Shown: positions 56,418 to 64,000 of the stretch, one piece after another
Layout: each line of letters opens with the position of its first letter
Position numbering within the stretch: position 1 is the first letter of the stretch
Source of the DNA: Rehmannia glutinosa
Taxonomy: Eukaryota; Streptophyta; Magnoliopsida; Lamiales; Orobanchaceae
Direction: 5' to 3'
DNA length: 64,000 nucleotides
NCBI GenBank assembly: GCA_016081115.2
Contig: CM071932.1
Span: 55,812,659 to 55,876,658, forward strand
Notes under the pieces: model-generated
What the model saw: the letters and a program-made list of their open reading frames with translations, nothing else
Databases searched by the model: none
What the model was told of the DNA's origin: nothing
Translations under genes and position numbers: made by a program

Positions 56418-59400
56418 ATGTTCAAGGAAAACCTTTCAGGCACTCAGAAGCGGCTCATGCGAAGAATATTGCTACATATGAGGGGGAATCATCTGAGCAT
56501 GTCCCCGAAGACATAGTTGCTTCTGTTCCATCTCCCTCACTGAAACCTGCTGCAGTTCCCTCCTTAGTGACTAAGAAAAGGAGGACAGCTGCACCCTGCA
56601 AGCCAGCTGTGAAGAAGCAGAATGCAACAGAGTCAGCCTTCATGGCTGAGGAACCATAACAAGTTGAACCAGAAGTTTCCCTGGAGAGAAGAACCAGGAG
56701 GCGACTTGTCAAGGCAACTGCGAAAGCTGCTGAACCAGATGTATCCACCACAGCTGAGACCGAGACAGCTGCCATCGCTGAGCAACAAAAATCAAAGGAT
56801 GGCAATGGTGAGCAAAGCACTGCTGAAGAGACTCAAGCAGTTGCCCCTCAACCAATTTCTAAGAAAGCTACAGCTGAAGAAGCCCAAAATAGCTCACTTG
56901 TAGCTCAGAGGACTGAAGCTGAAGAAACTCCAGATAATTCAGTTGTCAACCCTCAAACACAAATTGTTGCTACTGAGGAGAATAAGGCTACTGAAGAGCC
57001 TATTCAGGAAGAATATGATGATGAAGTTCATCCAGAATCCCCCGACATACCCTGAAATCGAGAAACAACTACGCTCATGGAGATCATGGAAGCTCAGTGC
57101 CAACCAAATTCAATTTCAACAACCTGATATGATTGATGAGGAGGGATATCTCCTAGGATTCTTGGACAACACCACTGATCGCATAGCTATTGACGCTGGG
57201 TTTTGCACAGCCATATTATATGAGAAGAAAGATGCTTTTACGCTTAAGACGGTAGATAAAGGGAAGTCAATTGATGAGCCAGCAGACTCAAGCAGTAGCG
57301 ACGTGGAGATAATCGATGCAGCTGACCTTATGGAGAAGGCTCAGCTGAAGCATGCATTAAAGGAGTCATGTGAGCGTCATGAACAATTATTGCTCAGGGG
57401 TGCGGGAGAAACATCCATTCCTATTTCTCCCACCCCAGCCATTCTTGACATGACGAGTACAATCGATGAAACAACTTCGCCATCTCACTCGGAGGAACCA
57501 ACCAGGGAGGTTGGCGATGAAGTTAGGAAAGAAGATGTAGTTGGCACCCTAACTGAGCACCACCCTGTTTAAGTTGTTGAGAAAACTTCCCAAATGGTTG
57601 AACACTCAAAGGACACAACCGAGTCTCAAGTGTCAGCTGACCCCAATGTTTGTGATTCGGCTGGTGAGCCAACTGAGAGGGAAGCTGAACACACTACAGC
57701 CAGGTTGGAGGAGGATGTAGGAGACCTTGAAAAATTGAAGCTTGGAGGCGATCGAGAGAATCAAGAAGAACAACAGAGTGGGACTAACGATGATTTGATG
57801 GTTGAGACTATCTCAGCTGAGGTTCCAACTGCACTGAAGGCCAATGAAGCTGCTCAAATAGCTAAGGCGCAAGATTGACAGAGGAGGACCACGATAGTTG
57901 AGACTACTGGTTTTGAAAGTACAATCCCAGAGGTTGAGACCTTGAAGGATCCCAATATCTAAGGCCCTAATGCAGCTAAGTCCGTAGAAGAGAATGTCAA
58001 AGGCCTTGTAGTAGTTGAGACTCCTGCCAATTTAACTGAAGGCCGCCAGGAGGTTTAAACTTCCAGGGATGTAGTACAAGAAAAAGGAAAAGTGCCTGAA
58101 TCCATTCGTACTATGCCAGCATCCAAGTCAATTGATTTGGAAAAAATTGACGCTTTACATGACTCTGATGTTGATGTGGCACTCGATTTCATTAACTCGG
58201 AGAACAAAGCTTAGTCAATCCCTATCTATCCAGAAAAAAAGGAATTGGAGGCAATAATGAAGGAGGTTTGCGCTAAGGTTGCCTCTAAGAAGTTTATATT
58301 GGTTGATGGCCCACCCCCAATGGTGCCATCACCAGACCATGATGTTGTTGAGGCAACTGAGGCTCAGCAAACTCAATTGGATGAAACTACTGGAGCCAGT
58401 GAAGCTGTTAAGACAGATGAGGCCCAGTCAGCTAGCAGGCTCCCACAACTGCGATTGTCGATGAAGCTTCCACAACCGAGGCACACAGAGCTGCTAGCTA
58501 GGGAACTGAGAGAAGGACTTCCGAAGGAGGAGTGGGACCATCTTCAGTACCTATTGGCCTATATGAAGAAGAATTCCCATACGTTGATGAAGTTCCACTG
58601 GAAGATGATACTGCTGAAGAACGTGCTCGTGACAAAGTTGACATAAGTCCAAAAAATTTCAAAGCTCCAGACGACTTAGAGTGGTTCCCTTTGGATTTGG
58701 ACTTCGATTCTGTCCTACCTGAGGCAGCTAATTTCAGACAAGCCTTCAAAGCCATGTGTGCTGAAATGGAGGCTATGGAGTGTAGTTTCGCTGCACTCAA
58801 CCAGATGATAGACAACCATCAGGATATATTAGAGTAGCAGTGCTGAGGATTCATGAATGGACAACACAAACCAAGGCATTTTGAAGGGAGCGAATTCGCT
58901 ACTTCAGAACACTTTTTGCAAAGTTAGTGGTCTGGTGTGGTGAGCAAGCTCAATTCTAGCAGAGACAGAGGGACAACATCAACAGAATGGAGAAGAGTCA
59001 CATGACTGACATGGAGCTACTTAAACTTCAATTCAAACGGGATCTGCAACATATGGAGAGCACTCTGCGTGCGGGGATGATTGATAATTAAGGCATAGGT
59101 GCAGATTCTCAGATCCGAGCAAAGGGCAGCACACTTCGTCACTCATGATAAACTTGATTGTCTTCTCCAGCAGACTCCAAATATTCCTCAACTTGGTAGT
59201 GATGATGCCAAAAAGGGGAAAATAAGTAGAATCAAAGGGGAAAGTAGAAGTAAGGGGTAAGAATCTTCAAAGACGACCCCCAACCCCATGAAATTTGTGC
59301 TTAAAAGTCAAATTAGCTCATCTACCAGCTCTCTTCACTCTCAGCTGCCACAAAAGTTGTCAACTGATGCAAAAGCTAATTGGCACTCCAAAAATCTCGA

Positions 59401-60059
59401 GCTGCAATTGAAGAACTTGAAAGAAAGCAGCATGGCAGGATAGAAGATCTCAAGCCAAATTCCAAGGTACGCCAGCAAGGAAGCTCCCTGACCCGAGCGA
59501 AGGATCCATTTCCCTAGTAGACTTAGAGCCAAGGTCACTTGAGGAGCATAAAACTCTCAAATTGGAAGGATATTTCAAGGGGATGAACCTTCAAGATGCA
59601 TGGGACATGTACTGGGAAAAGGTTTGGAAGTTGTTCAAATGGCCGAGAGGTAGCAGACTCAGTCTAGCAATCAGTTGTCTTCAAAGGGCTCAGCTTAGTC
59701 AACAAGTTCCCAGAGGAGCTGACTATGGTAGAGGAAGAGGAAAGTCTGGTGGAAGAGGTAGAGGTACTCCACCAAGAAGACCTAAGGACACAATATATGT
59801 TGATCCCCTCAAAAAGGATCGCTTATATTGGTTGGGCTTCAGAGAACTGGAAAATAGAGAAGTTGACAGGCCTTATGAAGAGCTTGCAAGAAAATATGAA
59901 GAAGATAACGCCAGGCAGGCCAAAGAATATGAAGAGATGAGGAGACAAGATCAGATACAGAAGAGAAATTTTGAGAAGAAGAATAGGAAGGAGGCTGAAG
60001 ATAGGAGAAAAAAGGAAGAAGAAGAGGAGGAAAGGAGAAGGAAGCAGCAGAGGCGCTGA
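56418..60059 (+). pseudogene. Element C ORF3, second part
   Basis: Resumes at ATGTTCAAGGAAAACC, matching the KKMFRANLS block of B. Open pieces follow: basic Pro/Ala/Lys region (56430-56660); YPEIEKQLRSWRSWKLS (57030-57110, also in B); acidic Glu/Ala/Ser-rich stretches (57120-58215); LEWFPLDLDFDSVLPEAANF (58670-58750). The C-terminal segment 59562-60059 is uninterrupted, with GRGRGKSGGRGRGTPPRRP, DTIYVDPLKK and a Lys/Glu/Arg coiled-coil end. ORF3 totals about 1,450 codons without F. Numerous stops and frameshifts. Function unknown. Confidence 0.72.
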
Positions 60060-60260
60060 AGGCTGCTGCACACAAATTTTGTTGTATTTTTATACTACTG
60101 TAAATACACAAAAGAAATTGTAAGTACATTATATATTGTATGTACATTGTAATACTTTGTAAAGTCCAGAATGATGTGATCAAGAAAATGGTACATTTAA
60201 ACAATCATTCTTTTCTTAAGCACTTTTTACATTGTAATTTTATTTTAAGTTTTGGCATCA
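60060..60260 (+). other. 3' untranslated region of C
   Basis: AT-rich stretch between the ORF3 stop and the PPT. It includes GTTTTGGCATCATTAAAA, which is conserved before the PPT in A. Confidence 0.55.
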
Positions 60261-60276
60261 TTAAAATGGGAAAAAT
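60261..60276 (+). other. Polypurine tract of C
   Basis: TTAAAATGGGAAAAAT precedes the 3' LTR and aligns with AAAAAGGGGGAAAT of A. Confidence 0.78.
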
Positions 60277-61745
60277 TATTGGGAAACTTATTGTATAAAT
60301 TTTTATGATGCTACGTAAAACTTAGATTAGGAAGTTGGCACCCCATTTTCTGTTGTATATTCAACTATATAATAGATAGGATCTATGAGCTGAGTTGAAG
60401 CAGCCAAGATGAAGATTGCAGAAATTGACTGAAGGACAAAGTGAAGATTCATCTGTGTTACAACTGAGTGTCGAAGAGAAGTCTCAGTCAAGTACCAAAA
60501 AGATGTGTCTATCAGCAGACTAACAGCTAAGTCACTCCCAGATGTTTGGAGAAGACTCATAAAAGGGGTTCAACAGCAAGGACTCGAGAAAGCTGAAGAA
60601 GTCCGTTGATAAGTAAAGTCAAAACATTACTCAAAGAGGAAAGAAGACAGACTGCAACCTTAAAGTTGTTTTGCTGAAATAGTGCAAAAGTCTGGGAACC
60701 AATAAGTTGTTCCTGCACACCTGTTGTATTTCAGGCATACCTGCAGAGCATTACACCAAGGTTGGGTCAACATCAATTGCTGCACAACGAGGCAAGCCAA
60801 CGACCATGAAGTGGAGTTTGAAAATCCATCTATCTCTTCAACGGCTACATTTTCGAACTGCCACTATAAAAGGTTGAGGAACTTATGTGAGAGAGTATGA
60901 GATATACCTACAACATACAAGTAACTGAGCAAAGAGCATTCAAGAAAAAATACTCTCAAGCAATACCTCAATTCTCAAGCCTAATACCCATAGTATATCG
61001 ATCCACACATTCAGTGAAAGAAAGAAAAGCTTCAAATCTGTTGAAGAGGAAATTTGTTTAAAGACAAATTAAAGGGGCCTGCACATCCAAGATTGAAGGA
61101 AATGCAGTGAGGTTCAAGTTAGAACCAGGCTTTGGATTCATTGGAGGGCTTCATGATAAAATCCAAGAATTTGAAGGAGCTGAAGTAGCGAGACAACTGT
61201 CTTGTGAAGAGTTGAGTCCCAGAAGTGAAGTCAATTGTTTGATCAAGGCTTGCTCGGACTGTTCATCCTTTTTGTAACTCGTTGTTGCATTATTGGATTA
61301 CCTCCAGGAGTTAGGAAGAGTGGAGTAGAGGAATTACCCTATCCTCGAACCACTATAAAATTGTTTTGTGTCTTATTTACTTTCAGCATTTATTTCTTGC
61401 ATATTTTATATCTGCTGATTGATAAATTTGCTAAGTTAACTGATAATAACTAACTTAAAACAAGTGTTGTAAAACATATTTTAACTTGTGTAAGACTTCC
61501 GCTGTTCAAAAACCAAGTTAGCTGAATATTTAAAAACTCACTTCACTTAGCTGAGTTACTCTATCAACAGCTCGGTCGAGTCTGTTGAGTGGTTAACTGT
61601 ACTATTGAGGTTGAACTAAGATGTCCCTCAAGGGTTTAGCTGCTTATGTATAAACTCTGATTTAAAGGACAAAATCAAAAATTGGTTAAGTCTATTTAAT
61701 CCCCTCCCTTTCTAGACTTAACACAAACACCCCTTGGGACCTACA
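60277..61745 (+). repeat. Element C 3' LTR (1469 bp)
   Basis: Aligns with the A, B and split C 5' LTRs. It starts TATTGGG where TGTTGGG is expected, so the terminal TG has mutated, and ends CTTGGGACCTACA. The TATA is at 60865-60873. The flank AATAC (61746-61750) is the predicted target duplication of C. Confidence 0.9.
60865..60873 (+). promoter_or_regulatory. TATA box of C 3' LTR
   Basis: TATAAAAGG, conserved in all LTRs of the family. Confidence 0.75.
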
Positions 61746-61765
61746 AATACAAATACACACACACT

Positions 61766-61797
<32 letters not shown>
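61746..61797. repeat. Microsatellite (CA)n-(TA)n flanking C
   Basis: Short CA/CACT repeats followed by (AT)10, directly after the C LTR. Confidence 0.9.
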
Positions 61798-61798
<1 letters not shown>

Positions 61799-62337
61799 CA
61801 ACCTTATATACTAAATGAAAAAACAAATATGACACATGTCATCACCTCATTATTTTGAAACATGTGTACTCTTATTTCTCCCAATTCCACATGGAGGCTT
61901 CATATATATCCATGTGGCAACCTTATTTTATATATTTTCCAAATATAATCTGAAAGATAACAAATAATGCAAAAATCAAAAATTCTATCTATACATTTTA
62001 TTATAATCTAAAAGGTAAATAATAATCCAAAAATCAAACTTCTATCTATATTTTTATACAATCTAAACAATCTATCTATATAATCTAAAGAAGTTAACTA
62101 CTTTAAAAAATAGAAGATATATTTATTGGATACTTTTGATTAATAAAATTAACACAATTAACTAAGTGATTTTTAAACGCCAAAAAATTAAATATCAAAA
62201 ACATTGCAATATATAATTAATTTATAAAAAAAATAATGTGAAAAAGATTTTAACAATGTAGTTAAGAATTATAAAAAAAAGAGCTCAAATTTAATAAAAT
62301 TAGCACAAATTTTGTGTAACACACAAGTATTTTCTAG
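61798..62337 (+). mobile_element. Candidate non-autonomous Helitron (540 bp) inserted in a TA microsatellite
   Basis: Begins TCAACCTTATATACTAAATG after an A and ends CACAAGTATTTTCTAG before a T, giving TC...CTAG ends and an A/T target as expected for Helitrons. A small hairpin CACAAA-T-TTTGTG lies at 62304-62316, 17 bases before CTAG. (AT)n flanks both ends, consistent with insertion without duplication into one microsatellite. No ORF; AT-rich. Confidence 0.5.
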
Positions 62338-62370
62338 TATATATATATATATATATATATTATTATATAT
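62338..62370. repeat. (TA)n microsatellite
   Basis: TA repeat following the Helitron-like end. Confidence 0.9.
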
Positions 62371-62640
62371 AGGGATAGGATCTCGTGAGACAGCCCCTTA
62401 CCATGTGACCGTAAGGATTTATCACAATTGCTTCCATTAAATAATTGATGGTTGAGTTTAGAAAGAATAAAATTAGATTAAATATTTAATTTAATCACAA
62501 AAAGGGTGACGCTATAAAATCACAATAAATTGTCACATCCTTACCATTAAATACGGATAGATAAAAATGGAAATAAATCAAATAATATCAATTACGTTCC
62601 ATACATATATGAATCCCACAAAAATCGCCATCAATCTCTC
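62371..62640. other. Non-coding AT-rich sequence
   Basis: Starts GGGATAGGATCTCGTGAGAC, a style of sequence often seen at plant transposon ends, but I found no inverted partner. No ORF is supported. Confidence 0.35.
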
Positions 62641-62643
62641 AAT

Positions 62644-62647
<4 letters not shown>

Positions 62648-62732
<85 letters not shown>
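62648..62732. repeat. Compound microsatellite (CT)n(CA)n
   Basis: About 59 bp of CT followed by about 26 bp of CA. It produces an artificial Ser/Leu then Thr/His open frame. Confidence 0.97.
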
Positions 62733-62738
<6 letters not shown>

Positions 62739-62814
62739 ATTCCACTATTAACGCGGAATATAATTATCGTGCCTCTAATGCATATTTAGAATAAATATAC
62801 TGCATGGATAGTTA

Positions 62815-63090
62815 TCAGATACTGAATAGTTAGTTGTTGCTTAATGCATATATGGTTATAATATACTGCATAGTCATATCTTTGGTGCATAAATAGTAAT
62901 GAAATAATGTAAAGTTAATTATTGTTTGATGCGTATATAATTGTGAGAAATTTCACAATTGTTGTTTGATGCATATATAATTGTGAGAAATTTCATAGTT
63001 AGTTATTGTTTGATGTATAATTAATTTTTGTTTGATGCATATATCACTGCAACACAATGCATAGTTAGTTATTGAATGATGCTATTAGAA
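62815..63090. repeat. Degenerate tandem repeat with core TTATTGTTTGATGCATATAT
   Basis: The core recurs, diverged, near 62830, 62905, 62955, 63005, 63030 and 63070. Two adjacent units (about 62925-62995) share AATTGTGAGAAATTTCA exactly. No coding potential. Confidence 0.7.
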
Positions 63091-63429
63091 TACATATATT
63101 TCTTATATAGTGGAAACTTTTTGCATAATTATGTTCATTTAGGTGTATATGTAAAGGGAACATATTACATATTTAGAATCGATATGATGTATATGTAAAA
63201 TAAACTTAATAGTGGGAGTTTTCATATCAGATATTCAATCTCTTAAATCAATAAAGTGAATAGTCATGTTTGTTAAAAAAATGCCAAATAATGAAAGTTC
63301 TAAAATACCCTTAATGAAGGAAAATAAATAATTAAATAATTTAAAATTCAAAATAATTTCATCCATTGGTTTTGACAAATAAATGGTTGGGTTTTAACCA
63401 TGGATTTATGTGAAGCCGCCACATGTAAT
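63091..63429. other. Non-coding AT-rich sequence
   Basis: No ORF, repeat or known motif recognised. Confidence 0.4.
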
Positions 63430-63517
63430 GGTGAGGATGGGGAGTTGACACATGTCTCGAAATAATGATGTGTTTATATGTGTCCTTGTTGATTTTTCTT
63501 TTAGTATATTGGGTTAA
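63430..63517 (-). mobile_element. Helitron-like 5' end in inverse orientation to 61798
   Basis: Read on the minus strand from 63517 it gives TTAACCCAATATACTAAAAG, then a block with CACATCATTATTTCGAGACATGTGTC. This aligns with the first ~75 bp of the element at 61798 (TATATACTAAATG, CACCTCATTATTTTGAAACATGTGT). It is either a second related element or the right terminal inverted repeat of one 1.7-kb element. Confidence 0.45.
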
Positions 63518-63914
63518 TATATATGGTTAATGTTGAGAAAATTCAATTCCTGCCTTCCTGGAATCAACAATATTAATATTTTTTGGGTACATATTCTGGG
63601 ATGGGAGATAGTTATAATTGGTCACAGTATTATTTTATTTTTATATAAAACCAAATGAAATATAAAAACCTTCTATCATTTCAAAATCTTAAATTTTGCT
63701 TTCATATTAATCAAATCATCGACCCAACTACTTAACACTAAGCTGGTAATGGATCGGACTAAAATTTCACCAGGTTGTGTTTCTTGTTGTCCAACTTAAT
63801 CTATAATGTGTGTTTATTGATCGGGCCGTTCAGGCTTGTCGGGCTATGGGCCCTTTGGGCCGGATCATAATAGACCCGATCTCTTTTTGGACCGCTAAAA
63901 TGCTACCCTCAATC
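63518..63914. other. Non-coding sequence, no supported feature
   Basis: Includes a GGGCC-rich stretch (63820-63860). No ORF of useful length and no RNA gene seen. Confidence 0.4.
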
Positions 63915-63915
63915 A

Positions 63916-63962
<47 letters not shown>

Positions 63963-63968
63963 ATATAT
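63915..63968. repeat. (TATATG)n microsatellite
   Basis: About eight hexamer units of TATATG/TATGTA, ending in TA repeats. Confidence 0.95.
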
Positions 63969-64000
63969 GGGTTAATGCCCCACATTTGGAACAAAATGTG

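Larger units (their letters stand above)
25763..61745 (+). mobile_element. Element C: old Sirevirus-like copia element, host of D, F, G and a CACTA end
   Basis: C reads rightward: truncated 5' LTR (25763-26858 plus 45757-45908), iMet PBS, remnants of Gag and protease, pre-integrase, scrambled integrase/RT, RNase H, ORF3 (split by F), PPT, and 3' LTR (60277-61745). The 5' LTR lacks the ~190 bp that open the 3' LTR, because G sits there. Family identity with A and B is clear from the LTR TATA region, DSG, FTKP and ORF3 blocks. It is the outermost and most degraded element of the nest. Confidence 0.88.

Noticed and set aside
51763..60059. Retroviral envelope gene after pol
   Set aside because: No signal peptide, transmembrane segment or cleavage-site pattern seen. 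The acidic and coiled-coil composition does not fit.
62567..62794. Open frame rich in Ser-Leu and Thr-His
   Set aside because: It is the (CT)n(CA)n microsatellite read as protein.
63500..64000. Host gene start at the right edge
   Set aside because: No open frame of useful length, no splice pattern or promoter; the stretch ends in a microsatellite.

Overview
The window is repeat DNA from a flowering plant, most likely a eudicot. Sirevirus-type Ty1/copia elements, a Tat-type and a chromodomain Ty3/gypsy element, a CACTA end and Helitron-like ends occur together, and nothing bacterial or viral is visible. I find no host protein-coding gene, rRNA or tRNA. Almost all of the 64 kb is one nest of LTR retrotransposons inserted into each other, resolved here by LTR ends (TG...CA), 5-bp target duplications, primer-binding sites and polypurine tracts.

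Layout. Element C (+ strand, 25763-61745) is the oldest frame, a Sirevirus-like copia copy. Its 5' LTR is split by element D (- strand, 26859-45756, duplication GTTAA). The 3' LTR of D is split by element E (- strand, Ty3/gypsy Tat lineage, 27381-38372, duplication AAGAT). Element F (+ strand, chromovirus with most of RNase H and the integrase core deleted, 52469-56417, duplication ATGTT) sits in the third ORF of C. A CACTA-type end interrupts C at 46919. A gypsy LTR fragment G (24849-25762) cuts the first ~190 bp off the C 5' LTR. Element B (- strand, same family as C) abuts G at 24848 and runs off the left edge of the window. Element A (- strand, 413-14426, duplication AACAT) is a full-length copy of the same family nested in B. 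To the right of C (61746-64000) lie microsatellites and Helitron-like sequence.

Gene content. A, B and C share LTR - tRNA-iMet PBS - Gag (UBN2-like, CCHC, coiled coil) - protease - integrase - RT - RNase H - a very long third ORF (about 1,450 codons in C) - PPT - LTR. D carries only Gag and a second ORF distantly related to the start of that third ORF, with no pol. E has Gag, protease, RT, two RNase H domains and integrase, then a 30-bp tandem repeat and an oppositely oriented, spliced accessory gene.

Main points of interest. (1) Accessory ORFs in three families each seem to have their own promoter: ORF3 of B and C (TGACGTCA - ATTGG - TATATA at matched spacing), ORF2 of D (three palindromes CGACCGGTCG at exact 20-bp spacing next to a TATA-like box, the palindrome also repeated in the LTR), and the antisense gene of E (G-box, TATA, two introns whose removal joins the reading frame). 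(2) The two LTRs of A differ mostly at CAG/CTG sites, often with transversions and indels. That looks more like sequencing error at CHG-methylated cytosines than real divergence, so many frameshifts in A may be artefacts. (3) The pol gene of C carries two adjacent segments each inverted in place.
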